This document shows, piece by piece, positions 1 through 6,008 of a stretch of DNA of 6,748 nt. This DNA is from Prevotella sp. Lineage in GTDB: Bacteria > Bacteroidota > Bacteroidia > Bacteroidales > Bacteroidaceae. Below the pieces are notes generated by a model. It did no database searches and was not told the origin of the DNA. It saw nothing but the letters and a program-made list of their open reading frames with translations. Both the position numbers and the translations under genes were made by a program. Location: assembly GCA_016283605.1 (NCBI GenBank), contig JAEENF010000073.1, positions 1-6,748 on the forward strand, written 5' to 3'. Every line of letters begins with the position of its first letter. Positions within the stretch are counted from its first letter, which is position 1.

Positions 1-562
1 TTGCTATAATATACTCTTCAAGGCTTTCATTCCTGCGAATATACTCAATATAATGCTTCAAAGCCCATATCTCATCATGCGGAAGATTCTGTTTATGGAA
101 TATTCGTGACATCTGTCCATAGACAGCTGTCAGAGTGTTATAATCACAAGTTGTGCTAGTCGTGTCAGACGAAGAAATGGCATCATAGTATGACTGCAAT
201 GCCTCAGGGGCCTCTTCCATATCACTATAGGTCCGTCCTAAAAGGTAATAGGCGAGCATCTTCTGATTGGCATTTCCTTTGCTTTTGTAATAATCGACAA
301 CGTCCTTAATAATTGAGTCAGACGTGAAGGTCGCCCCCGCCTTGTTTTCCGCCTTTAGCCTTACGAGTTCATAATGCATTCTGTCGCCTTGATCCCAATC
401 ATTCTTTTCGTGATCGTATTTTCCAAGCAACATAAGTGCAGAATCTGGATTACTATCGGCTATCTTGCTAATAGTCTCTAATTGGTTTGACATCTTCCTA
501 CTATTGCAACCAGACAATGCAATAATTATAATACCTATATATATAAATACCAGTCTCTTCAT
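1..562 (-). CDS. TPR-like lipoprotein, C-terminus cut by window edge
   Basis: The reading frame opens at ATG 562-560 and stays open for 187 codons to the left edge, so only the N-terminal part is visible. Residues 1-19 form a lipoprotein signal peptide: MKR, a hydrophobic stretch rich in Ile, then the lipobox LSGC with Cys19 as the predicted lipidated residue. No acidic surface-export signal follows the Cys, so a periplasm-facing anchor is more likely. The mature part looks all-helical. Residues 39-46 (PDSALMLL) and 103-129 (LAYYLLGRTY through the EALQSYYDAI region) resemble tetratricopeptide repeats, with a possible further helix pair at 144-172. Many Bacteroidota TPR proteins of this layout continue into a membrane helix and a coiled coil or DNA-binding tail, but that part is not visible. 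Its base composition is more AT-rich than the genes from 1023 onward. Function unknown; it may scaffold or sense envelope components. Confidence 0.8.
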   Translation of the reverse strand, partial: MKRLVFIYIGIIIIALSGCNSRKMSNQLETISKIADSNPDSALMLLGKYDHEKNDWDQGDRMHYELVRLKAENKAGATFTSDSIIKDVVDYYKSKGNANQKMLAYYLLGRTYSDMEEAPEALQSYYDAISSSDTTSTTCDYNTLTAVYGQMSRIFHKQNLPHDEIWALKHYIEYIRRNESLEEYIIA

Positions 563-625
563 ATTCAGCCTATCCTTAAAGTCTTAAAGTGATGTTAATT
601 TGGTTTCTTTTACCTTTTTCTGGTG

Positions 626-657
626 CAAAGGTACACCTTTTTATCTAAAGATCACAA
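626..657 (-). promoter_or_regulatory. Bacteroidota-type promoter for the lipoprotein gene
   Basis: On the minus strand TACCTTTG (633-626) matches the -7 consensus TAnnTTTG. A TTG at 657-655, 21 bases upstream, can serve as the -33 element. Transcription would start near 620, giving a leader of about 58 bases before the ATG at 562. No clear Shine-Dalgarno sequence precedes that ATG, which is normal for this phylum. Confidence 0.6.
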
Positions 658-699
658 TAAAATTGCAAGAAATGTCATAAGATTAGGATATATTGCACT

Positions 700-747
700 G
701 AATTTCACAAGTTAACTTTTTCGTCGCGAATTTCACCCGAATTTCAC
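700..747. repeat. Three direct copies of GAATTTCAC
   Basis: The 9-mer GAATTTCAC occurs at 700-708, 728-736 and 739-747. The last two are spaced 11 bases apart, about one helical turn, and extend to a tandem CGAATTTCACC. They lie between the tRNA terminator and the lipoprotein promoter, 43 to 90 bases upstream of its -33 element. Clustered, same-direction copies on one helix face fit a regulator binding site, but no regulator is identified. They might also be remnants of an intergenic repeat. Confidence 0.5.
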
Positions 748-754
748 CATAGGC

Positions 755-788
755 AAAAGAAAAACGAGCTACATCTCTGTAACTCGTT
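755..788 (-). terminator. Intrinsic terminator of the tRNA gene
   Basis: Reading the minus strand, AACGAGTTAC (788-779) pairs with GTAGCTCGTT (772-763). This gives a 10-bp stem with one G-U pair and a 6-base loop, followed by TTTCTTTT (762-755). It starts 11 bases past the tRNA 3' end, so it should end the single-gene tRNA transcript and separate it from the lipoprotein gene. The other strand also has a T-rich tail after the hairpin, so it could work in both directions. Confidence 0.8.
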
Positions 789-799
789 GATTTTCTTTG

Positions 800-873
800 T
801 AGCGGGACCCAGGATTGAACTGGGGACCTCATGATTATGAATCATGCGCTCTAACCAGCTGAGCTATCCCGCC
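800..873 (-). tRNA. tRNA-Met (CAU), probably elongator
   Basis: A complete 74-nt cloverleaf reads from 873 to 800. It has a 7-bp acceptor stem (GGCGGGA with TCCCGCT), D arm GCTC/GAGC, anticodon stem CATGA/TCATG with loop TTCATAA, 5-base variable region AGGTC, and T arm CCCAG/CTGGG with loop TTCAATC. The anticodon CAU is at 839-837 and the discriminator base is A (800). The 3' CCA is not encoded; CAA follows instead, so CCA must be added enzymatically. CAU could mean elongator Met, initiator Met or Ile2. The first pair is G1-U72 rather than the mismatch of initiators, and pairs 4-69 and 5-68 are G-C rather than the C-G pairs TilS favours in Ile2 tRNA. G2-C71, C3-G70 and A73 fit methionyl-tRNA synthetase, so elongator Met is preferred. 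Confidence 0.93.
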
Positions 874-894
874 ATCATTTTTGTTAAGCGGGTG

Positions 895-925
895 CAAAGG
901 TACTACTTTTTTGGAAACTACCAAA
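895..925 (-). promoter_or_regulatory. Promoter of the tRNA gene
   Basis: On the minus strand TACCTTTG (902-895) is a perfect TAnnTTTG -7 box. TTTG at 925-922 sits exactly 19 bases upstream as the -33 element. This is the best-matching promoter in the window. Transcription would start close to 889, about 16 bases before the mature tRNA 5' end. Confidence 0.75.
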
Positions 926-943
926 ATTTTTCGCAAAAATATT

Positions 944-973
944 TTTGTATTTCGATATTTTTTTTTAATTTTG
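944..973 (+). promoter_or_regulatory. Promoter of the START-like gene
   Basis: TTTG at 944-947 and TAATTTTG at 966-973 match the -33 and -7 elements with an 18-base spacer. The predicted transcript starts near 979 and has a leader of roughly 44 bases. This promoter is back-to-back with the tRNA promoter, so the 150-base gap is a divergent control region. Confidence 0.6.
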
Positions 974-1022
974 TGCCGTAGAAATACATCCTAAAGCGTG
1001 AATTACTAAACAAATCGACATT

Positions 1023-1421
1023 ATGGGTAAACAGAAAATAGAGATAGAATACCCTCTGACCACCCAATCGGCCAACATCGTTTGGGAGCAGATCAGTAGT
1101 GCTCACGGTCTGGAGCGATGGCTGGCAGACCACGTCACGGAAGAGGACGGCGTATTCGAATTCACCTGGGGAGAGCCCTGGACCGAACAAGACGTGCGAC
1201 AGGCACACCTTATAGAATATGTGAAGTACGACCATATCCGTCTGAAATGGGACAGCGACGACGAGGATGCCGACTACTGGGAGATACGCATCGGGAAGAG
1301 CGACCTGACGGGACATCTGAACCTGTTGATCACGGACTTCGCCGACGATGACGATGCCGACGGACTGAAAATCCTCTGGGAGAGCAACCTCGACCGTCTC
1401 CATCGCGCCAGCGGTCTTTAA
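1023..1421 (+). CDS. START/SRPBCC-like domain protein
   Basis: This is a 132-residue soluble protein with no signal peptide or membrane segment. The helix-loop pattern near residues 18-35 (AnIVWEQISSAhGLERWLAD), the FEFTWGE strand at about 45-51 and the strand pair HIRLKW / YWEIRI match the small START-like (START_2, Activator-of-Hsp90-like) helix-grip fold. Its length is typical of that family in Bacteroidales. The fold makes a hydrophobic cavity, but no ligand is assigned and I cannot name a reaction. The protein is strikingly acidic, with runs such as DSDDEDAD and DDDDAD. The start is ATG 1023. No Shine-Dalgarno is visible, but a well-placed promoter lies at 944-973. It is followed by a repeat and a separate promoter, so it is probably monocistronic, with some read-through into the permease gene possible. 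Its location next to an LPS-export permease is a neighbourhood hint only. Confidence 0.8.
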   Translation: MGKQKIEIEYPLTTQSANIVWEQISSAHGLERWLADHVTEEDGVFEFTWGEPWTEQDVRQAHLIEYVKYDHIRLKWDSDDEDADYWEIRIGKSDLTGHLNLLITDFADDDDADGLKILWESNLDRLHRASGL

Positions 1422-1495
1422 GAGAGTGAAGAGCGAAGAATCAGCTGCGCACAAGAAGAGTGAATAGTTAAATAATATCAAGGCGGAAGCAAATT

Positions 1496-1523
1496 CTTCA
1501 CTCTTCACTCTTCACTCTTCACT
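1496..1523 (+). repeat. Four perfect tandem copies of CTTCACT
   Basis: Four identical heptamers run uninterrupted from 1496 to 1523, immediately upstream of a T-tract and the -7 box of the permease gene. They occupy the place where a -33 element would be expected. Perfect short tandem copies are prone to copy-number change by replication slippage. The equivalent array in copy B is degenerate (ATTCACT, TTTCACT, CTTCGCT, TTTCACT). Confidence 0.9.
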
Positions 1524-1532
1524 ATTTTTTTG

Positions 1533-1540
1533 TACCTTTG
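1533..1540 (+). promoter_or_regulatory. Promoter -7 box of the permease-ribBA unit
   Basis: TACCTTTG matches TAnnTTTG and is followed by CAC, as at the tRNA and lipoprotein promoters. No TTTG lies 17-23 bases upstream; that position falls in the CTTCACT heptads. Transcription would begin around 1545-1548, only a few bases before the ATG at 1551, so the mRNA would be nearly leaderless. The box also shows that translation cannot sensibly begin at the in-frame TTG at 1530. Confidence 0.6.
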
Positions 1541-1550
1541 CACGCTGATT

Positions 1551-3452
1551 ATGTTCCGGATCAAGAAATTAGACATATTCATCGTCAAGCAGTTCGCCCT
1601 GCTTTTCATAGGAACCTTCTTCATCTGCCAGTTCGTGCTGATGATGCAGTTCCTGTGGCGATACGTCGACGACCTCATCGGAAAGGGACTGACGATCGAC
1701 GTCATGGCCCAGTTCTTCTGGTACATGGGTCTGATGCTCATGCCCCAGGCCTTCCCACTGGCTATCCTGCTGTCGTCGCTCATCGCCTTCGGTAACCTGG
1801 GTGAGAGCAGCGAGCTCACGGCTATCAAGGCCGCAGGTATCTCGCTGATGCAGACCTTCCGCTCGCTGATCGTCATCTCGGTACTGATGACAGGCGTCTC
1901 GTTCTACTTTCAGGACGTGGTGGGTCCGAAGGCCAACCAAAGTTTCTACCAGCTGCTGCTCTCGATGAAGCAGAAGAGCCCCGAGCTGGAAATCCCCGAG
2001 GGCCGTTTCTACGACGGCATCCCCGGCTCGAACATCTACGTGCAGAAGAAAGACCTGAATACGGGTATGCTCTACGGTATCATGATCTACCGTATGACAG
2101 GCAGCTACGAAGACGCCGCCATCATCCTGGCCGACTCTGGTATGATGCAGTCGACGGCCGAGAAGAAACACCTGTTGCTGACGCTCTATAGCGGCGAGTG
2201 GTTCGAAAACATGCGTTCGCAGGACCTCGCCAACAGTGCCTCGGTGCCCTATCGCCGTGAGACCTTCTCGTCGAAAAAGATCGTGCTGGACTTCGACGGC
2301 GAGTTCAATCTGGCCGACGTCAACGATATCGCCGGCGACGCCCGTGCCAAGAGTCTGGACAAGCTGCTGCACGACCTGGATTCGATCAAGGAGTTCAACG
2401 ACTCGGTGGGTCACGCCTTCTACAACGAGGCCCTGAGATATACCTACCGCCGGCCGCATCTGGAGAAGAAAGACTCGCTCAAGGTGCTGAAGGAAGCAGC
2501 CTCGGCGAAGATGAACTACGACACGCTGTACAGCCATCTAAACAAGAGCGAGAAACAGGCTGCCGTGCGCAATGCCCTGAACGCGATGCAGATGGCGGCG
2601 ACGGACATGGAGTTCAAAGCCGACTATGCCAAGGCGCTGCACCGCAACTACCGTAACCACCGGACGGAGGCCATCAAGAAGTTCACACTCTCGCTGACGT
2701 GTATCATCTTCTTCTTCATCGGAGCCCCGCTGGGCGCCATCATCCGGAAGGGCGGTCTGGGTGTGCCTGTCATCATCAGCGTACTGGTGTTCATCGTCTA
2801 TTACATCTTCGACAATACCGGCTACCGCATGGCCCGAGAAGACGAGTGGACCGTGTGGTTCGGCATGTGTATCTCCACGGTGGTGCTCACCCCCGTGGCG
2901 GCCTTCTTCACCTATAAGGCCAACAACGACTCGACGGTATTCAACATCGACCTCTACAAGAACTTCATGATGAAGGTCTTCGGCATCCGGCCCAAGCGGA
3001 ACATCTACCGCAAGGAAGTCATCATCGAAGACCCGAAGTATCCGGAGGACGCCAAGGCCCTGGAGACCATCAACAGCGAGATCTACCAGTATTCGAAGAG
3101 TCACAAGCTGTTGCACTGGCCCAACCCGATCAAGGTGTTCTTCCGTGCCGGCGACGACCAGCGCATTGAGGAGATCAACGACAAGCTGGAAGCCGTCATC
3201 GACGACCTGAGCTACTCGACGGACAAGATCATCCTGGCCGAGTTGAACAACTATCCCGTGATATCGCCCGACGCCCATACCCGTCCGTTCCGCAGAAAGT
3301 GGCTGAACATCATCACGGGTCTGCTGCTGCCCGTCGGCATCATCATGTACATCCGCATGATCAGGTTCCGCCTGCGCCTGTATCACGACCTGCGAACCGT
3401 CAGACACACAAGCGACAGAATCATCGCCCATATATATAATAATAAGGTATAA
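1551..3452 (+). CDS. LptF/LptG-family permease (YjgP/YjgQ), LPS export
   Basis: This 633-residue inner-membrane protein belongs to the YjgP/YjgQ family. These are the membrane subunits that, with the ATPase LptB, extract lipopolysaccharide from the inner membrane and pass it to the Lpt bridge. Three N-terminal membrane segments lie at about 14-36, 53-80 and 103-120, and the family motif ELTAIKAAGIS is at 88-98. Three more lie at about 380-398, 403-423 and 433-453. Between the two halves is the periplasmic part, about 121-376. It probably contains a beta-jellyroll followed by a charged helical insertion from about 252. A C-terminal extension (about 457-633) ends with a further hydrophobic segment at 584-604. 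E. coli LptF and LptG are only about 360 residues, so this is a long Bacteroidota-type version. Whether it acts as LptF or LptG cannot be told. The start is ATG 1551; an in-frame TTG at 1530 is rejected because the promoter box overlaps it. ribBA follows six bases downstream. Confidence 0.92.
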   Translation: MFRIKKLDIFIVKQFALLFIGTFFICQFVLMMQFLWRYVDDLIGKGLTIDVMAQFFWYMGLMLMPQAFPLAILLSSLIAFGNLGESSELTAIKAAGISLMQTFRSLIVISVLMTGVSFYFQDVVGPKANQSFYQLLLSMKQKSPELEIPEGRFYDGIPGSNIYVQKKDLNTGMLYGIMIYRMTGSYEDAAIILADSGMMQSTAEKKHLLLTLYSGEWFENMRSQDLANSASVPYRRETFSSKKIVLDFDGEFNLADVNDIAGDARAKSLDKLLHDLDSIKEFNDSVGHAFYNEALRYTYRRPHLEKKDSLKVLKEAASAKMNYDTLYSHLNKSEKQAAVRNALNAMQMAATDMEFKADYAKALHRNYRNHRTEAIKKFTLSLTCIIFFFIGAPLGAIIRKGGLGVPVIISVLVFIVYYIFDNTGYRMAREDEWTVWFGMCISTVVLTPVAAFFTYKANNDSTVFNIDLYKNFMMKVFGIRPKRNIYRKEVIIEDPKYPEDAKALETINSEIYQYSKSHKLLHWPNPIKVFFRAGDDQRIEEINDKLEAVIDDLSYSTDKIILAELNNYPVISPDAHTRPFRRKWLNIITGLLLPVGIIMYIRMIRFRLRLYHDLRTVRHTSDRIIAHIYNNKV

Positions 3453-3455
3453 GGA
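3451..3455 (+). promoter_or_regulatory. Weak ribosome binding site of ribBA
   Basis: AAGGA ends 3 bases before the ATG at 3459 and overlaps the TAA stop of the permease gene. This is the only Shine-Dalgarno-like sequence in front of a gene in the window. Together with the 6-base gap it suggests translational coupling or reinitiation. Confidence 0.4.
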
Positions 3456-3458
3456 AAA

Positions 3459-4670
3459 ATGGAAGAACTAAGACTCAATACTATCGATGAAGCCGTAGAG
3501 GACTTCAAGGCCGGCAAATTCGTGATTGTCGTCGACGACGAGGACCGCGAGAACGAAGGCGACCTGATCATCGCCGCCGAGAAGATCACGGCCGAAAAGG
3601 TGAACTTCATGCTGAAATATGCCCGTGGCGTGCTCTGCGCACCCATCACCATAGAACGCTGTAAGGAACTGGACCTGCCCCATCAGGTTCAGGACAACAC
3701 CTCCGTACTGGGAACACCCTTCACCGTGACCGTCGACAAACTGGACGGTTGCGCCACAGGAGTCTCGGCCCACGACCGCGCGGAGACCATCAAGGCCCTC
3801 GCCGACCCCACGTCGACGCCGCAGACCTTCGGCCGGCCGGGACACGTCAACCCCCTGTACGCCCAGGACAACGGTGTGCTGCGCCGTAGCGGACACACCG
3901 AAGCCGCCATCGACCTCTGTCACATGGCAGGCCTCTACCCTGCCGGCGCACTGATGGAGATCATGAACGAAGACGGTACGATGGCCCGTCTGCCACAGCT
4001 GATGGAGATGGCGAAGGAATGGGACCTGAAGGTCATCAGCATCAAGGACATGATCGCCTACCGTCTGAAGAAGGAGTCGCTCATCGAGGTGGGCGAAGAG
4101 GTGGACATGCCTACCGACTACGGACACTTCCGGCTGATCCCCTTCCGCCAGAAGAGCAACGGACTGGAGCACCTGGCGCTGATCAAGGGCGAGTGGAAGG
4201 AAGACGAGCCCATATTGGTACGCGTGCACTCCTCATGCATGACGGGCGACATCCTCGGGTCGAAGCGTTGCGACTGCGGCGAACAGCTCCATAAGGCCAT
4301 GCAGGCCATCGAAAAGGAAGGCAAGGGTGTGGTGATCTATATGCAACAGGAGGGCCGCGGCATCGGACTGATGAACAAGATCGCCGCCTATAAGTTGCAG
4401 GAAGAGGGTCTGGACACCGTCGATGCCAACGTGCACCTGGGCTTCAAGCCCGACGAGCGCGACTATGGCTGCGGTGCACAGATGCTGCGACATCTGGGTA
4501 TCCACAAGATGCGTCTGCTGACGAACAATCCCGTAAAACGCGTGGGTCTGGAGGCCTACGGACTCGAGATCATCGAGAACGTACCCATCGAAGTGACGCC
4601 CAATCCCTATAACCTCCGCTATCTGGAGACGAAAAAAAACAGGATGGGACATATCCTTCATTTGAAGTGA
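3459..4670 (+). CDS. ribBA: Bifunctional RibBA: DHBP synthase / GTP cyclohydrolase II
   Basis: This 403-residue cytosolic enzyme supplies both precursors of riboflavin. The N-terminal domain (about 1-203) is 3,4-dihydroxy-2-butanone-4-phosphate synthase, acting on ribulose 5-phosphate. It shows the acidic loop DDEDRENEGD at 26-35, the GVSAHDRAET motif near 101-110, and RSGHTEAAIDL with His146 and Glu148. The C-terminal domain (about 206-403) is GTP cyclohydrolase II. Its zinc site VHSSCMTGDILGSKRCDCG gives ligands Cys260, Cys271 and Cys273. It also has the QQEGRGIGL, DxRDYGxGAQ and LLTNNPxK signatures. Both domains look complete and the length is normal for RibBA, so both activities are expected. 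ATG 3459 lies six bases after the permease stop, implying a shared transcript. No FMN riboswitch is seen upstream. The TGA stop is embedded in the first heptad of the downstream repeat. Confidence 0.97.
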   Translation: MEELRLNTIDEAVEDFKAGKFVIVVDDEDRENEGDLIIAAEKITAEKVNFMLKYARGVLCAPITIERCKELDLPHQVQDNTSVLGTPFTVTVDKLDGCATGVSAHDRAETIKALADPTSTPQTFGRPGHVNPLYAQDNGVLRRSGHTEAAIDLCHMAGLYPAGALMEIMNEDGTMARLPQLMEMAKEWDLKVISIKDMIAYRLKKESLIEVGEEVDMPTDYGHFRLIPFRQKSNGLEHLALIKGEWKEDEPILVRVHSSCMTGDILGSKRCDCGEQLHKAMQAIEKEGKGVVIYMQQEGRGIGLMNKIAAYKLQEEGLDTVDANVHLGFKPDERDYGCGAQMLRHLGIHKMRLLTNNPVKRVGLEAYGLEIIENVPIEVTPNPYNLRYLETKKNRMGHILHLK

Positions 4671-4793
4671 AAAGTGAATAGTGAATGGTGAATAGTAAAG
4701 GGAGAAGTGTGAAAAAGATAAAAAAAAGGGGGAGCGGTAGCAAATTATTCACTTTTCACTCTTCGCTTTTCACTAAAAATTAGTACTTTTGCA
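4665..4793 (+). repeat. Heptad inverted repeat ending in a promoter box, copy B
   Basis: The left arm is five degenerate heptads from 4665 to 4699: AAGTGAA, AAGTGAA, TAGTGAA, TGGTGAA, TAGTAAA. The right arm 4747-4775 carries TTCACT-type heptads. Its reverse complement matches the left arm at 24 of 29 positions. The middle is purine-rich (AAAAAAAGGGGGAGCGG). The right part 4734-4793 aligns with copy A (1483-1542) at 49 of 60 positions without gaps, through the -7 box. The left arm includes the last bases and stop codon of ribBA. If transcribed, the arms could fold into an imperfect hairpin that might stabilise the ribBA mRNA 3' end. The large loop and lack of a suitable U-tract argue against a classical terminator. 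Confidence 0.75.
4784..4791 (+). promoter_or_regulatory. Promoter -7 box of the aminotransferase gene
   Basis: TACTTTTG fits TAnnTTTG and is followed by CA. A partial -33 match, TTCG at 4762-4765, lies 18 bases upstream inside the repeat. Transcription from about 4797 would leave a leader of roughly 14 AT-rich bases before ATG 4811. The aminotransferase is therefore probably expressed separately from ribBA. Confidence 0.6.
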
Positions 4794-4810
4794 GCAAATT
4801 ATTAAAAATA

Positions 4811-6004
4811 ATGGCACAATTATCAAACCGTCTGCAGCGTCTGGCACCTTCTGCCACGCTGGCTATGTCGCAGAAAAGCGCTGAGATGAAGGCGCAAGGT
4901 ATCGATGTGATTAACATGAGCGTCGGTGAACCTGACTTCAACACTCCCGATCACATTAAGGAAGCAGCCAAGCGAGCTGTCGACGAGAACTTCTCCAAGT
5001 ACTCGCCCGTACCTGGCTATCCCGACCTCCGTCAGGCCATCTGCCGTAAGCTCGAAAGAGAGAACCACCTGCGCTACACACCAGCCGAGATCCTGGTCTC
5101 CAACGGTGCCAAGCAGAGTGTGTGCAACACGGTGATGGCACTGGTGAACGACGGTGAGGAGGTGATCATCCCTGCGCCCTACTGGGTAAGTTATCCCCAG
5201 ATGGTGCTGTTGGCAGGCGGTAAGCCCGTGATCGTAGAGGCTGGCTTCGACCAAAACTTCAAGATGACCCCCGAGCAGCTGGAGGCCGCCATCACGCCGA
5301 AGACCCGTATGATCATCCTCTGCTCGCCCAGCAATCCTACGGGCAGCGTCTATAACAAGGAAGAACTGCAGGCTCTGGCTGAGGTGATCCTGAAGCATGA
5401 AGACCTCTTTGTGCTGGCCGATGAGATCTACGAGCATATCAACTACGTGGGCAAACACGAGTCGATCGCCCAGTTCCCGGGCATGAAGGAACGTTCGATC
5501 ATCGTCAACGGTGTGTCGAAGGCCTACGCGATGACGGGTTGGCGTATCGGATACATCGCTGCACCCGAATGGATCGTGAAGGGCTGCAACAAACTGCAGG
5601 GCCAGTATACCAGCGGACCGTGCTCCGTGAGCCAGAAGGCCGCAGAGTTCGCCTATATCAGCAGTCAGGAGTGCGTCGAGGAGATGCGTCAGGCCTTTGA
5701 GCGCCGTCGCGACCTCATCGTGAAACTCGCCAAGGACATCCCGGGTCTGGAGGTGAACGTGCCCGAGGGTGCTTTCTACCTGTTCCCGAAGTGCAGCAGC
5801 CTGTTCGGCAAGAGCGACGGCGAGCGGACTATCAACACCTCGACCGACTTCGCCATGTATCTGCTCGAAAAAGGACATGTGGCCACCGTCGGCGGCGACG
5901 CTTTCGGCGATCCTGAGTGCTTCAGAATGAGTTATGCAACAAGTGACGAAAACATCGTAGAAGCGATGAAACGCATCAAGGATGCCGTCGCAAAACTACA
6001 ATAA
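4811..6004 (+). CDS. Class I/II PLP aminotransferase, aspartate type
   Basis: This 397-residue cytosolic enzyme of aminotransferase fold type I is most similar in its motifs to the Thermus-type (Ib) aspartate aminotransferases. These exchange the amino group between aspartate and 2-oxoglutarate, and some members also use prephenate. Visible landmarks are MSVGEPDFNTPDHI near 36-49, the YSPVPGYPDLRQAI substrate-site region, and SNGAKQSV for cofactor phosphate binding. Others are SPSNPTG with Asn175, ADEIYEHI with Asp204 and Tyr207 contacting the PLP ring, and VSKAYAMTGWRIGY with Schiff-base Lys237. Arg372 in ECFRMSYA should bind the substrate alpha-carboxylate. All key residues are present, so an active enzyme is expected. 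ATG 4811 is the only sensible start, just after the promoter and an A-rich leader. Sequence alone does not separate aspartate from related substrate specificities such as prephenate. Confidence 0.93.
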   Translation: MAQLSNRLQRLAPSATLAMSQKSAEMKAQGIDVINMSVGEPDFNTPDHIKEAAKRAVDENFSKYSPVPGYPDLRQAICRKLERENHLRYTPAEILVSNGAKQSVCNTVMALVNDGEEVIIPAPYWVSYPQMVLLAGGKPVIVEAGFDQNFKMTPEQLEAAITPKTRMIILCSPSNPTGSVYNKEELQALAEVILKHEDLFVLADEIYEHINYVGKHESIAQFPGMKERSIIVNGVSKAYAMTGWRIGYIAAPEWIVKGCNKLQGQYTSGPCSVSQKAAEFAYISSQECVEEMRQAFERRRDLIVKLAKDIPGLEVNVPEGAFYLFPKCSSLFGKSDGERTINTSTDFAMYLLEKGHVATVGGDAFGDPECFRMSYATSDENIVEAMKRIKDAVAKLQ

Positions 6005-6008
6005 ATGG

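Larger units (their letters stand above)
1423..1542 (+). repeat. Heptad inverted repeat ending in a promoter box, copy A
   Basis: The left arm 1423-1440 (AGAGTGAAGAGCGAAGAA) is the reverse complement of 1494-1511 with one mismatch in 18. A second GAAGAGTGAA lies at 1455-1464. The right arm continues as CTTCACT heptads and then reaches the -7 box TACCTTTG. Bases 1483-1542 align without gaps to 4734-4793 at 49 of 60 positions, covering GCGGaAGCAAATT, the heptads and the TTTGCA after the -7 box. This identifies a dispersed repeat with at least two copies in the window. It has no coding capacity. It may be a non-autonomous mobile element or a REP-like sequence; neither origin is shown. Confidence 0.75.

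Noticed and set aside
800..873. Integration (att) site at the tRNA
   Set aside because: No integrase gene and no second copy of the tRNA 3' half is present in the window, and the tRNA keeps its own terminator directly downstream.
918..1508. Minus-strand frame opposite the START-like gene
   Set aside because: It crosses the divergent promoter region and repeat copy A, has no matching promoter, and overlaps a gene with a recognisable fold on the other strand.
1496..1523. CRISPR array
   Set aside because: The repeat unit is only 7 bases with no spacers, and there are no cas genes.
1530..1550. Upstream TTG start adding seven residues to the permease
   Set aside because: The TTG and following codons lie within the T-tract and the -7 promoter box TACCTTTG. 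ATG 1551 gives the normal N-terminus MFRIKKLDIF of the family.
1569..2537. Long open frame on the minus strand within the permease gene
   Set aside because: It is a composition shadow of a GC-rich gene: the translation is rich in His, Val, Gln and Arg with no family resemblance. Similar antisense frames at 2538-3431, 3468-4229 and 4823-5878 are rejected for the same reason.
3300..3458. FMN riboswitch upstream of ribBA
   Set aside because: Only six bases separate ribBA from the preceding gene, and no conserved FMN aptamer segments are recognisable in front of either gene of the unit.
4671..4775. Intrinsic terminator after ribBA
   Set aside because: The arms are imperfect, the loop is about 47 bases or more, and no T-run directly follows the right arm. 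It is better described as a copy of the dispersed repeat.
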